A DNA stretch of 64,000 nt, from positions 6,172,001 through 6,236,000 of the forward strand of contig NZ_JARUBO010000005.1 in NCBI RefSeq assembly GCF_029626235.1. Reading direction: 5' to 3'. A program made the translations under genes and the position numbers. The notes beneath the pieces are model-generated. The model did no database searches and was not told where the DNA came from. It saw only the letters and a program-made list of their open reading frames with translations. Of the stretch, positions 9,018 to 17,280 are shown one piece after another. The DNA is from Micromonospora sp. WMMD1120 (lineage in GTDB: Bacteria > Actinomycetota > Actinomycetes > Mycobacteriales > Micromonosporaceae). Position 1 is the first letter of the stretch. Each line of letters begins with the position of its first letter.

Positions 9018-9596
9018 TCAGCCTGTGCGCCGGGTCCCGATCTGGTCGCCGTCGGCCTGCCAGGCCGCGACGAGATCCTCACGGGCGCGGGCGACCCGGG
9101 AGCGGATCGTGCCGACGGGGCACTGGCAGACGTCGGCCGCCTCGGCGTAGGACAGGCCGAGCACCTGGGTGGCGACGAACGCCTCGCGGCGCTCCGGGGT
9201 CAGGCCGGCGATCAACTGGTGCAGTGCCACGCCCTCGTCGGCGCCGACGGTCACCGCTCCAGCGCACTCGGCCGCCTCCTGCCAGTCCGGCACCGATGCC
9301 GTCCTCGGCCGGACCACCGCCGAGCGGACGTGGTCCACGGCGACGCGCCGGGCGATGGTGAACACCCAGGTGCGGGCCGACGATCGGCCGGCGAAGCCGG
9401 GCAGGTTGCGCAACGCCCGCAGGAACGTCTCCTGGGTCAGGTCGTCGGCCTCGCCCGGCCCGGCGAGGTGCGACAGGAACCGCCACACCTGGTCCTGAAG
9501 GGCCCTGACGAACGCCGTGGCGGCCTGCCGGTCACCCCGGCCCGCCTCCCGCGCCCACCGGGTCACCTGGTCGTCGTCAACGACGCCGTTCCGCAC
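9018..9596 (-). CDS. ECF RNA polymerase sigma factor, SigC-like
   Basis: 192 residues from a GTG. Region 2 is present as F-V-R-A-L-Q-D-Q-V-W-R-F with D-D-L-T-Q-E-T-F-L-R-A-L and S-A-R-T-W-V-F-T-I-A-R-R; region 4 as L-T-P-E-R-R-E-A-F-V-A-T-Q-V-L-G-L-S-Y-A-E-A-A and C-P-V-G-T-I-R-S-R-V-A-R-A-R. The pattern closely resembles mycobacterial SigC. It directs RNA polymerase to its own promoter set, probably under stress. There is no anti-sigma gene on either side, which also fits SigC rather than SigE or SigH types. The 221 nt upstream contain no other gene that I can recognise. Confidence 0.88.
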   Translation of the reverse strand: MRNGVVDDDQVTRWAREAGRGDRQAATAFVRALQDQVWRFLSHLAGPGEADDLTQETFLRALRNLPGFAGRSSARTWVFTIARRVAVDHVRSAVVRPRTASVPDWQEAAECAGAVTVGADEGVALHQLIAGLTPERREAFVATQVLGLSYAEAADVCQCPVGTIRSRVARAREDLVAAWQADGDQIGTRRTG

Positions 9597-9817
9597 AGAC
9601 CACCGTCCTGTGTGCCACGGGCGCTCCCCCGTCGAGCCGCCATCGTCGGAACGCCGCCGGTCGGCCGCGCACTCTGGTGGTCGGCGGCCGGCCCGGAAAA
9701 GTTCCCGGTGTCGCCACTTTCGGCCGTTTCCTACCGGGGGGCGCGCCGGTCAGCCGGGGACGCGCTGGTCCGGGGAGGCCTCGGCGCAGGTGCCACCCCG
9801 GCGAATTCGCCACCGGT

Positions 9818-11047
9818 TCACCAGTCGTGGACGGTGCCGTCCTTGAGCCTGTTGAACGGCAGGTAGGCAGGCTCGTACGGGAAGCGGGCCGCCGCCGCCT
9901 CGTCGAGCTCCACCCCGAGCCCCGGCTGCTCGCCCGGGTGCAGGTAGCCGTCGGTGAAGGTGAACGACTGCCGGAACACCTCGTTGGCCAGCGGGGTGTG
10001 CTTCATGTACTCCTGGATGCCGAAGTTGTGGATGGCCAGGTCCAGGTGCAGCGCCGCGGCCATGCCCACCGGGGAGATGTCGGTGGGTCCGTGGATGCCC
10101 GACTTGATCTGGTACTGGGCGGCGAAGTCCAGCAGCTTGCGCATGGCGGTGATGCCGCCGGTGTGGGTGACCGCCGACCGCACGTAGTCGATCAACTGCT
10201 CCCGGATCAGGGTCTGGTAGTCCCAGACCGTGTTGAAGACCTCGCCGATGGCCAGCGGGGTGGTGGTGTGCTGACGGACCAGCCGCAGCGCCTCCTGGTT
10301 CTCGGCCGGGGTGCAGTCCTCCAGCCAGAACAGGTCGTACGGTTCGAGGGCCTTGCCGAGCTTGGCGGCCTGGATCGGGGTCATCCGGTGGTGGCCGTCG
10401 TGCAGCAGCGGCAGCTCCGGGCCGAACTCGGCGCGGACCGCCTCGAACACGGTGGGCAGGTGGCGCAGGTACGCCCGGGTGTCCCAGTCCTCCTCGGCGG
10501 GCAGCGGGGTGCGCTGCGCCGGTTCGTAGTCGTAGCGCTGGCCGGTGGCGCTGGGCTGCGCGGCGACGCCGTAGACGGCGTTGATGCCCGGCACCGAGGT
10601 CTGCACCCGGATCGACCGGAAGCCCTCGTCGAGGTGCCGGCGGATGGAGTCGAACAGCTCCGGGATGTCCCGCCCGGACGCGTGCCCGTACGCCACGATG
10701 CCGGTGCGCGACGCGCCGCCCAGCAGTTGGTAGAGCGGCATGCCGGCGGCCTTGGCCTTGATGTCCCAGAGCGCGACGTCCACCGCGGCGATGGCCGCCA
10801 TGGTGACCGGACCGCGCCGCCAGTACGCCGAGCGGTACAGGAACTGCCAGGTGTCCTCGATCCGGTGCGCGTCGCGCCCCATCAGCAGGGGGGCGACATG
10901 GTCGCGCAGGTACGAGGCGACGGACAGCTCGCGACCGTTGAGCGTGGCGTCGCCCAGGCCGGTGAGCCCGTCGTCTGTGGTGATCTTGAGGGTGACGAAG
11001 TTCCGGTCGGGGCTGCACACGATGACGTCCGCTGCGACGATCTTCAC
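9818..11047 (-). CDS. manD: D-mannonate dehydratase (enolase superfamily, ManD/RspA)
   Basis: 409 residues. Acts on D-mannonate to give 2-keto-3-deoxy-D-gluconate, using Mg2+. The superfamily barrel residues are visible: [10 protein letters not shown] (Asp and His), [10 protein letters not shown] (Glu), A-I-G-E-V-F-N-T (Glu), and the ManD-typical [14 protein letters not shown] and [10 protein letters not shown]. The C terminus [10 protein letters not shown] is also typical of ManD. It is last in an operon behind galactonate dehydratase and an ABC importer. Some ManD-family members have low activity on gluconate, so the exact substrate is inferred. No 2-keto-3-deoxygluconate kinase or aldolase is nearby. 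Confidence 0.88.
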   Translation of the reverse strand: MKIVAADVIVCSPDRNFVTLKITTDDGLTGLGDATLNGRELSVASYLRDHVAPLLMGRDAHRIEDTWQFLYRSAYWRRGPVTMAAIAAVDVALWDIKAKAAGMPLYQLLGGASRTGIVAYGHASGRDIPELFDSIRRHLDEGFRSIRVQTSVPGINAVYGVAAQPSATGQRYDYEPAQRTPLPAEEDWDTRAYLRHLPTVFEAVRAEFGPELPLLHDGHHRMTPIQAAKLGKALEPYDLFWLEDCTPAENQEALRLVRQHTTTPLAIGEVFNTVWDYQTLIREQLIDYVRSAVTHTGGITAMRKLLDFAAQYQIKSGIHGPTDISPVGMAAALHLDLAIHNFGIQEYMKHTPLANEVFRQSFTFTDGYLHPGEQPGLGVELDEAAAARFPYEPAYLPFNRLKDGTVHDW

Positions 11048-11084
11048 GGGGGTGCCTTTCCGTTGGTGCCGGGCTGGGGGTGTC

Positions 11085-12233
11085 TCACCACTCCGCGTAG
11101 GAGCCGTCGGGGTGCCGCCAGGTCGGGCTGCGCCAGGCGTGGCCGCGCTTGTCGGCGGTCCGCACCGCGTGTTCGTCGATCTCGATACCGAGACCGGGCG
11201 CGGTGAGCCGCCGCACGTACCCGTCGACGAAGGTCAGCGGGGTCCGGTCGAGGCAGTAGTCGAGCACCTCGGCGCCCTGGTTGTAGTGGATGCCGATGCT
11301 CTGTTCCTGGATCAGGAAGTTGGGCGTGGCGAAACCGACCTGGAGGCAGGCGGCGAGGGCGATCGGCCCGAGCGGGCAGTGCGGGGCGAGTTGCACGTCG
11401 TACACCTCGGCCAGGGTGGCGATCTTGCGGACCTCGGTGATGCCACCGGCGTGCGCGAGGTCCGGTTGGGCCACGGCGATGCCGGCCTGCAACACCGGCA
11501 GGAACTCCTGCCTGCTGTAGAGCCGCTCCCCCGTCGACACCGGCGTCGTCGTGCAGCGCACCACGTCGCCGATCAGGTGCGAGTTCTCCGGCACCACAGG
11601 CTCTTCGAGGAAGAACGGCCGGTACGGCTCCAGCAGCGGGGCGACCCTGCGGACGTTGGCGACGGTGAACCGCCCGTGGAAGTCCACGGCGACGTCCCGG
11701 TCGTCGCCGAGGACCTCGCGGGCGACAGCCACCCGCCGCACCACCGCGTCGAGTGCGGCGACCGACGCGAGCGCACCCATCCGCCCGGAGGCGTTCATCT
11801 TCACGGCGGTCAGGCCCGCCTCGACCCGCGCGCTGATCTGGTCGCGGATCTCGGCGGGATCGTCGCCACCGACCCAGCCGTACACCCGGATCCGGTCGCG
11901 GACCGGCCCGCCGAGCAACTGGTGTACGGGGGCGCCGTAGTGCTTGCCGGCGATGTCCCACAGCGCCTGGTCCAGACCGGACACCGCGCTGGCCAGGATG
12001 GGGCCGCCCCGGTAGAAGGAACCTTTCGTCAGCACCTGCCAGTGGTCCTCGATGCGCAGCGCGTCACGGCCCACGAGCGCCTCGCTGAGCTGGTGCACGG
12101 CCGTGCGTACCGTCTCGGACCGGCCCTCGCAGGTGGCCTCGCCCCAGCCGACGATGCCGGAGTCGGTCTCCACCCGGACGAAGAGCCACCGCGGCGCGAC
12201 CAGGAACGTCTCCACCCTCGCGATCGTCGGCAC
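11085..12233 (-). CDS. dgoD: D-galactonate dehydratase
   Basis: 382 residues from a GTG. The sequence runs parallel to E. coli DgoD throughout: [19 protein letters not shown], catalytic [45 protein letters not shown], and the C terminus [11 protein letters not shown]. It removes water from D-galactonate to give 2-keto-3-deoxy-D-galactonate. Only 6 nt separate it from the upstream permease gene, so it is co-transcribed with an importer likely to bring in the aldonate or its parent sugar. The DgoK/DgoA steps are absent from this window. Confidence 0.92.
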   Translation of the reverse strand: MPTIARVETFLVAPRWLFVRVETDSGIVGWGEATCEGRSETVRTAVHQLSEALVGRDALRIEDHWQVLTKGSFYRGGPILASAVSGLDQALWDIAGKHYGAPVHQLLGGPVRDRIRVYGWVGGDDPAEIRDQISARVEAGLTAVKMNASGRMGALASVAALDAVVRRVAVAREVLGDDRDVAVDFHGRFTVANVRRVAPLLEPYRPFFLEEPVVPENSHLIGDVVRCTTTPVSTGERLYSRQEFLPVLQAGIAVAQPDLAHAGGITEVRKIATLAEVYDVQLAPHCPLGPIALAACLQVGFATPNFLIQEQSIGIHYNQGAEVLDYCLDRTPLTFVDGYVRRLTAPGLGIEIDEHAVRTADKRGHAWRSPTWRHPDGSYAEW

Positions 12234-12239
12234 GGCGGG

Positions 12240-13055
12240 TCAGCCCTTGGTGGCGCCGGCGGTGAGGCCGGAGACGACGTACTTCTGCACGAACAGGGCG
12301 ATCAGCATGATCGGCAGGGTGACCACCGTCGCCGCTGCCATCAGGCCGCCCCAGTCGATGCTGGCGTACCCGACGAAGTCGAAGATCGCGACGGGCAGCG
12401 TCTTCGTGTCGGAATCGGACAGCACCAGGGCGAACATGAAGTTGTTCCAGGAGAAGATGAACGAGAGGATGCCGGCGGTCGCGACGCCGGGCACCGACAG
12501 CGGCAGGGCGATCCGCCGGAACGCGCCGATGTGGGTCAGACCGTCGACGAGCGCCGCCTCCTCCAGCTCGGTCGGCAGCCCGTCGAAGTAGCCCATCATG
12601 ATATAGACGATCAAGGGCAGCGACACGAACATGTGGCTCAGGATCAGCACGGAGAACCCGCCGACCAGCTTCAGGTTCGAGAAGACGTAGTACCAGGGCA
12701 CCAGCAGCGAGACGCCCGGGATCACCCGGGCCATGAGCACGACGAGCGCGGACCTCTTCATGGTGAAACGGCTCATCGAGTACGCGGCGGGCACCCCGAG
12801 CAGCAGGGAGAGCACCGTCGCGGCGAACGCCACCCAGAGGCTGTTGCCGATGAACTGGAGATAGTTGGCCTGCTGGAGGACTGTCTCGTAGTTCTTCAGG
12901 CTGGGCGAGAAGGAGAACGCCTTGGCGGTGTCGTAGATGTCCACGTTGGTCTTGAACGACGCGGTGATCATCCAGAGCAGCGGCGCCATCAGCGTGAACA
13001 CCACGAGGACCAGCGCCGACGTGCGGAACACCCGGTACGGCTTGCTCGGCGTCAT
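12240..13055 (-). CDS. Sugar ABC transporter permease (MalG/CUT1 type)
   Basis: 271 residues, six predicted membrane segments, with the EAA loop motif E-L-E-E-A-A-L-V-D-G-L-T that contacts the ATPase. The ATG overlaps the stop of the upstream permease (ATGA), a sign of translational coupling. The C terminus Q-K-Y-V-V-S-G-L-T-A-G-A-T-K-G is typical of CUT1 inner permeases. With the partner permease and the lipoprotein at 14079-15365 it forms an importer probably serving the sugar-acid enzymes that follow. No ATPase gene is in the operon; a shared MsiK-type ATPase encoded elsewhere is the usual actinobacterial solution. Confidence 0.92.
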   Translation of the reverse strand: MTPSKPYRVFRTSALVLVVFTLMAPLLWMITASFKTNVDIYDTAKAFSFSPSLKNYETVLQQANYLQFIGNSLWVAFAATVLSLLLGVPAAYSMSRFTMKRSALVVLMARVIPGVSLLVPWYYVFSNLKLVGGFSVLILSHMFVSLPLIVYIMMGYFDGLPTELEEAALVDGLTHIGAFRRIALPLSVPGVATAGILSFIFSWNNFMFALVLSDSDTKTLPVAIFDFVGYASIDWGGLMAAATVVTLPIMLIALFVQKYVVSGLTAGATKG

Positions 13056-14002
13056 CGGCCCAGCCCCTTCTTGCGGTAGGTCAGGGCCCACATCACCCCG
13101 ATGATGATCAGGAAGAAGATGATGAGCACCGTCGACGAGACGCCGTAGTCGTTGTAGTCGAAGCTCAGGCCGTAGGCGTACACGTTGAGGGTCTCGACCT
13201 CGTGGAAGGACCCGCCGCCGCGGCCCTTGGTGGCGTAGAGGATGTCGAACGTCTTGAGCGCGTCGATGCCGCGCAGCAGGACGGCGACGATCACCGTGGG
13301 CATCAGCAACGGCAGGGTGACGTGCCGGAACCGCTGCCAGGTGCTCGCGCCGTCGATCCGGGCCGCCTCCTGCGGCTCGTCGGAGAGCGAGGTGAGCCCG
13401 GCGAGCAGGATGAGCACGACCATCGGGGTCCACTGCCAGACGTCGATGAACATCGTCGTCGGCAGGGCGGAGTGCTGGCCGGCGAGCCAGGGCTGCGGGC
13501 CGATCCCCACCCAGCCGAGGATCTGGTTGGCCATCCCGATGTTGGGGTCGAAGATCAGCCGCCACATCATGCCGACCGCGACCGGGGTCGCCACCAGCGG
13601 GAGGAGGATCGCGACGCGGACCCACCTCTCACCGCGGAAGGGCCGCCACAGCAGCAGGGCGATCGCCATGCCCAGGACGACCTCGACCGACAGCACCACG
13701 CCGGTGAAGAGGACGGTACGCCAGACCGCCGGCCAGAACCGGTCGGTGTCGGTGAGCACGTCGACGTAGTTCTGGAAGCCGATGAACTCGGACTCGGCGC
13801 GCACCGAACCCTCGGCGTCGGTCAGGCTCAGATACCCGGTCCACGCCACCGGGAAGACGATCAGCACGGCGACGAACGCCATGGCGGGTGCCGCGAAGAG
13901 CCACTTGCGGTGCGCGTTGGCCCACCGCGACCAGGCCGAGTCCTCCTGGAGTGCCGCGGGTGCCTCGGTCACGTCGGTGCGGGGGGTGGTGACGGCTGAC
14001 AT
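13052..14002 (-). CDS. Sugar ABC transporter permease (MalF/CUT1 type)
   Basis: 316 residues starting M-S-A-V-T-T, chosen because GGAG lies just upstream; an upstream in-frame start would add 21 low-complexity residues. It has an N-terminal cytoplasmic tail of about 30 residues, then six membrane segments and the EAA loop E-P-Q-E-A-A-R-I-D-G-A-S. It is the first permease of the operon, separated from the binding-protein gene by a GC hairpin, and overlaps the next permease by four bases. It forms the membrane channel with that partner. Confidence 0.92.
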   Translation of the reverse strand: MSAVTTPRTDVTEAPAALQEDSAWSRWANAHRKWLFAAPAMAFVAVLIVFPVAWTGYLSLTDAEGSVRAESEFIGFQNYVDVLTDTDRFWPAVWRTVLFTGVVLSVEVVLGMAIALLLWRPFRGERWVRVAILLPLVATPVAVGMMWRLIFDPNIGMANQILGWVGIGPQPWLAGQHSALPTTMFIDVWQWTPMVVLILLAGLTSLSDEPQEAARIDGASTWQRFRHVTLPLLMPTVIVAVLLRGIDALKTFDILYATKGRGGGSFHEVETLNVYAYGLSFDYNDYGVSSTVLIIFFLIIIGVMWALTYRKKGLGR

Positions 14003-14036
14003 GGGAGATCTCCGGGGTCGGGGGCCAGATCCCGAG

Positions 14037-14068
14037 CGGGTGGCGGAGCCGGTAGACCCCGCCACCCG
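14037..14068 (-). terminator. Intergenic hairpin between binding-protein and permease genes
   Basis: CGGGTGGCGG (14037-14046) pairs exactly with 14059-14068 around a 12-nt loop, inside the 76-nt gap after the binding-protein stop. Such hairpins often protect the upstream message or cause partial termination, giving more binding protein than permease. Confidence 0.6.
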
Positions 14069-14078
14069 ACGGTTGTGG

Positions 14079-15365
14079 TTACTTCGCCTCGTCGTCGAGG
14101 AACTTCTGGAACGCCGCGTTCGCGGCGTCCGCCGAGGCGGCGGCGTCCTTACCGGTGATCGCGTCGACGATCGGCTGGCCGACGATCTCCCGTGCCTGCG
14201 CGACCTTGACCACCAGGGGCCGGTCGTGCCCGACGCCGTTGGCGGTGCTCACCGTGTTGGCCTCGACGAGGTCCTTCGGGTACGAGGCGGTGGCCGCCGG
14301 GTTCGCCCAGACCGAGGAGCGGGCACCGGGAACGCCGGCGGTCTGCTGGGCCAGCGCCTGGTCCTTGCCGGCCGCCCACTGGATGAACTTCCAGGCGTTG
14401 TCCTTGTTCTCCGAGCTCTCGTTAACGCCGAGCGCCCAGGAGGGGATGTTGTACGGCTTGGAGCCGGCCGGGCCGGCCGGAAAGGCCGCGAAGCCGACGG
14501 TGTCGACCACCTTGGACTTGGTCGGGTCGGTGGCGTTCTTGTAGAGCGAGTTCGCCTCGGTGTAGAAGGCGGCCTTGCCCTGCGTGAAGATGGCCATCGC
14601 CTCGGACCAGCTCATGTCGGTGCTGATGTTGTCCGGCCCGTGGTCGCGCAGCAGTCCGCCGTAGTAGGCGTACGCCTGCTTGGCCTGGTCGGTGTTGACG
14701 GTGGCCTTGCCGTTGGCGTCGACGAAGTCTCCACCGAAGCTGAAGAGGAAGCTGGAGAACTGGGTGACGGCGGCGGCCTTGCCGGTGCGCGCGACGAAGC
14801 CGGCGACGCCGGGGTTGTCGGCCTCGACCTTGGCGGCCTGCGCCTTCAGCTCGTCGAGGGTCTTGGGCGGCGCGGTGAAGCCGGACTTCGTCAGCAGGTC
14901 CTTGCGGTAGTAGAGGACCTCCTGCTCGGTGATGATGGGCACGCCCACGACCTTGTCGTCGTAGGTCGTGGCCTGCACCGGCCCGGCCTGGAAGTCGCCG
15001 AACTCGAAGGCGCTGTCCGACCTGGTCTTCTCGGTGAGGTCGGCGAGATACTTGTTCTTGCCGAACTGCTTCCCCTCCTGCAGGGGCCGGTACATCATCA
15101 CGTCGAGGTCGCTGGCCCCGGCGTTGAGCTTGACGTTGTACTGGTCGGAGAGCTGGTCCTCGCCGAGCTGGGTGACCTCGATCTTGAGGCCGGACTGCTT
15201 CTCGAAGTCCGGCAGGGCCTTCTTGATGTTCTCCGTCCAGACGTGGTTCACCAGCGTCACGCGAAGGGTGGTCGAGCCTTCGCCGCCGTCGTCGCCACCG
15301 CACGCGGTGAGGCTCATGGCGGTGACCACAGCCAGAGAAGTGCCGATTATCGATCGACGTCGCAC
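14079..15365 (-). CDS. Sugar ABC transporter substrate-binding lipoprotein
   Basis: 428 residues from a GTG with GAAGGAGA upstream. The signal peptide starts R-R-R-S-I-I-G-T-S and ends in the lipobox L-T-A-C, so the mature protein is lipid-anchored at the outer face of the membrane. The rest is a family 1 extracellular binding protein: Y-K-N-A-T-D-P-T, W-A-L-G-V-N-E-S-S-E-N-K-D-N-A-W-K-F-I-Q-W. It heads the operon transporter-dgoD-manD, hence the ligand is probably galactonate, mannonate or an oligosaccharide that yields them. A promoter with good spacing lies upstream at 15442-15471. Confidence 0.9.
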   Translation of the reverse strand: MRRRSIIGTSLAVVTAMSLTACGGDDGGEGSTTLRVTLVNHVWTENIKKALPDFEKQSGLKIEVTQLGEDQLSDQYNVKLNAGASDLDVMMYRPLQEGKQFGKNKYLADLTEKTRSDSAFEFGDFQAGPVQATTYDDKVVGVPIITEQEVLYYRKDLLTKSGFTAPPKTLDELKAQAAKVEADNPGVAGFVARTGKAAAVTQFSSFLFSFGGDFVDANGKATVNTDQAKQAYAYYGGLLRDHGPDNISTDMSWSEAMAIFTQGKAAFYTEANSLYKNATDPTKSKVVDTVGFAAFPAGPAGSKPYNIPSWALGVNESSENKDNAWKFIQWAAGKDQALAQQTAGVPGARSSVWANPAATASYPKDLVEANTVSTANGVGHDRPLVVKVAQAREIVGQPIVDAITGKDAAASADAANAAFQKFLDDEAK

Positions 15366-15441
15366 GCGTGTCTCTCCTTCGGTCGTGGTCGCCGCCCCCG
15401 CAGGAGCCACTACCTCCGTGTTACATCCGCTTAACATCGGG

Positions 15442-15471
15442 ATGCTAGGCCGATAAACCTGAGTATTTCAA
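15442..15471 (-). promoter_or_regulatory. Promoter of the sugar-acid transport operon
   Basis: On the minus strand, TTGAAA (15471-15466) and TAGCAT (15447-15442) are separated by 18 bp. This fits a housekeeping-type promoter with a leader of about 70 nt before the binding-protein GTG at 15365. Confidence 0.5.
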
Positions 15472-15488
15472 GGGCTCGATCTGATTGA

Positions 15489-15500
15489 TACGATCTTTTG
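15489..15500 (+). promoter_or_regulatory. -10 element for a leaderless fadR-type transcript
   Basis: TACGAT at 15489-15494 ends 6 nt before the GTG at 15501, placing the likely transcription start at the start codon itself. There is no ribosome-binding site, which supports a leaderless mRNA, common in actinobacteria. Confidence 0.45.
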
Positions 15501-16262
15501 GTGGAACCGTCCTCACCAGAGGTTGCAGCCGCCCGGCCCGCCCCCGCCGAGGCCGGGCTGCACGCCCGCGTCCTCGACAACCTCGGCACCGCCATCTGCG
15601 GCGGCGAGCTGCCGCCCGGGTCGGTTCTCAACATCGACGACCTCGTCGAGAGGTACGCGGTGTCCCGCTCGGTCATCCGCGAGGTGCTGCGGGTCCTGTC
15701 CTCGATGGGCTTCATCGAGGCACGCCGTCGGGTGGGGGTGATGATTCGGCCGGCGACGGCGTGGAACGTCTTCGACCCGCAGGTGATCCGCTGGCGGCTG
15801 GCATCGTCCGGCCGGATGGCCCAGCTACGCTCGATCACCGAACTCCGCACCGCCGTCGAGCCGCACGCCGCGCTCCTGGCCGCCGAGCGGATCGGCCACG
15901 ACGAGGCGAGCGACCTCGTCGGACTGGCGGCGAAGATGTGGGCCGCCGGCAAGGCCGGTGACGACGAGCGCTTCCTGCACCTCGACATCGAGTTCCACAG
16001 GCGCGTCCTGGTGGCCTCCGGCAACGAGATGTTCGTCCAGCTTCAGGAGCTGGTCGCCGAGGTGCTCACCGGTCGGCACAAGCACCACCTCATGCCGCAC
16101 CACCCGCACGAGCAGGCCCTCCAGATGCACGCGGACGTCGCGCAGGCGATCCAGCGGCGCGACGGCGAGGGCGCCCGACAGGCGATGGTGCGGCTCATGG
16201 AGCAGGCGTTCGGCGAGATGAAGTCGCTCTGGGCGCAGACCGGCGCCCCCGACAGCGCGTGA
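15501..16262 (+). CDS. FadR-subfamily GntR transcriptional regulator (FCD domain)
   Basis: 253 residues from the GTG at 15501 (a TTG one codon earlier is also possible). An N-terminal winged helix with I-D-D-L-V-E-R-Y-A-V-S-R-S-V-I-R-E-V-L-R-V-L-S-S-M-G is followed by an all-helical FCD ligand domain carrying the metal-site pattern L-D-I-E-F-H-R-R and H-A-D-V-A-Q-A-I. FCD regulators often respond to sugar acids or carboxylic acids. It is divergent from the galactonate/mannonate operon with 135 nt between start codons, so it most likely represses that operon until the aldonate or a keto-deoxy intermediate binds, like E. coli DgoR. Target and ligand are inferred from position. Confidence 0.88.
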   Translation: MEPSSPEVAAARPAPAEAGLHARVLDNLGTAICGGELPPGSVLNIDDLVERYAVSRSVIREVLRVLSSMGFIEARRRVGVMIRPATAWNVFDPQVIRWRLASSGRMAQLRSITELRTAVEPHAALLAAERIGHDEASDLVGLAAKMWAAGKAGDDERFLHLDIEFHRRVLVASGNEMFVQLQELVAEVLTGRHKHHLMPHHPHEQALQMHADVAQAIQRRDGEGARQAMVRLMEQAFGEMKSLWAQTGAPDSA

Positions 16263-16279
16263 TCGACTCGACTTGATCG

Positions 16280-16344
16280 ACTCGGCTTTCAGGAAGTCGG
16301 GCTCTCAGACGGCTCCCGAGGCCCCGACTTCCTGAAAACCGAGT
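16280..16344 (+). terminator. Long hairpin terminator after the FadR-type regulator
   Basis: The arm beginning ACTCGG at 16280 and its inverse ending at 16344 pair over about 22 bp with one mismatch (core TTTCAGGAAGTCGGG), 18 nt after the regulator's stop codon. Confidence 0.75.
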
Positions 16345-16573
16345 GGATCACCCGACGCGCACGAATACGATCACCGATCGACGGTCAGCGGGTATGGGCC
16401 GGCGAGGCATCAGCGGCGCTCCTCGGTGACGTACGCTTCTGCCGACCATCGCGGCAGGCTGCCATACCGGACGGTACACCGATCGGCAGCGGCATCGTCG
16501 TGCGTGTGATCATCGATCAACCGCGTGTCTCACCCGCCGGCAGGTGACATAGGGGATCGACATCACGGTGATC
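16345..16573. other. Non-coding stretch upstream of the SUKH-like gene
   Basis: About 230 nt between a terminator and the ribosome-binding site of the next gene. It should contain that gene's promoter. I see no coding frame, clear -35/-10 pair or strong inverted repeat. Confidence 0.35.
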
Positions 16574-16590
16574 AAGGAGGCGCGGTGGAG

Positions 16591-17187
16591 ATGGTCGAGC
16601 AGCTTGTTTCCCGGACGGATGCCGCCTACCAACGGTGGTTGGCGTCGACCACCGACGACGTCGTCGCCGATTGGGTGGGCATGTTCAGCCGGGAATCCCT
16701 GTTGGAGCGCCACACGACCTACGGGATCGGTGAGTGGCTCCCGGGCTACCTCATGGTCGGTCAAGAAGGCGATCGGGGTTACTTCCTCCGGTGCGACGGT
16801 GGCGGGGGCACCGTGTTCTGCGCCGACCTGGGCGGTCTCGGCGAAGCCGACCTCGTCGTTGTCGCCCCGGCGTTCGAGGTGTGGCGGAGTTCCGGTTTCG
16901 CCCCGCCCTCCGAACCGCAGTGGGACATGCCGACAATGGCCGACGTCTACGTGGACGGGGTGCCCGTCGATGCCGTTCAGCTACTGGCGCGGGCGAGGAA
17001 ACTGCTGGGTGTGGACTGGCGGTTCGTGGATCTCCGGGGCCTGCTCGCCGTCCAACCGTTCCTGGCGGTGAGGTCCGCTCGTCTATGGGTGCTGCGTCGC
17101 GACCTGGAACATGCCCCCGAGCTGCGGCCATACCTGCTCTATGCCACCGACCACGGCCTGGAAGCGGTGTGGCCGACCGGCAGCTGA
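16591..17187 (+). CDS. SUKH/SMI1-KNR4-like protein
   Basis: 198 residues. AAGGAGG at 16574-16580 serves the ATG at 16591 (10 nt) or a GTG at 16585 (4 nt); the ATG is preferred. The core I-G-E-W-L-P-G-Y-L-M-V-G-Q-E-G-D-R-G-Y, a glycine-rich turn, G-T-V-F-C-A-D-L-G, then V-V-A-P-A-F-E-V-W resembles the SUKH fold, in which a loaded-gel-like beta region is followed by an A-P-S-F-E-E-type helix. SUKH proteins often act as immunity proteins against secreted toxins, but many stand alone, and no toxin gene is adjacent here. No signal peptide or membrane segment, so it is cytosolic. The family call is by eye. Confidence 0.7.
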   Translation: MVEQLVSRTDAAYQRWLASTTDDVVADWVGMFSRESLLERHTTYGIGEWLPGYLMVGQEGDRGYFLRCDGGGGTVFCADLGGLGEADLVVVAPAFEVWRSSGFAPPSEPQWDMPTMADVYVDGVPVDAVQLLARARKLLGVDWRFVDLRGLLAVQPFLAVRSARLWVLRRDLEHAPELRPYLLYATDHGLEAVWPTGS

Positions 17188-17195
17188 GCGCCACG

Positions 17196-17249
17196 CGTCC
17201 GGCCCCTCCGCGGTCCGATCTGATGATCGACTCGTGGAGGGGCCGGACG
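17196..17249. terminator. Bidirectional terminator between convergent genes
   Basis: CGTCCGGCCCCTCC (17196-17209) is exactly inverted at 17236-17249 with a 26-nt loop, followed on the plus strand by TTCTTCC. It sits in the 93-nt gap between the convergent SUKH-like and beta-helix genes. Confidence 0.8.
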
Positions 17250-17280
17250 TTCTTCCTGATTCGTCCGACGGTCCGGATGG

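Noticed and set aside
3395..9596. Fused carboxylase as part of a polyketide or lipid biosynthetic cluster
   Set aside because: No ketosynthase, acyl carrier protein, thioesterase or tailoring gene lies within reach on either side.
12240..13625. Single fused permease reading across two genes
   Set aside because: The frame stays open upstream of 13055, but the residues there are low-complexity and the second permease in another frame covers that region; ATGA overlap marks the true start.
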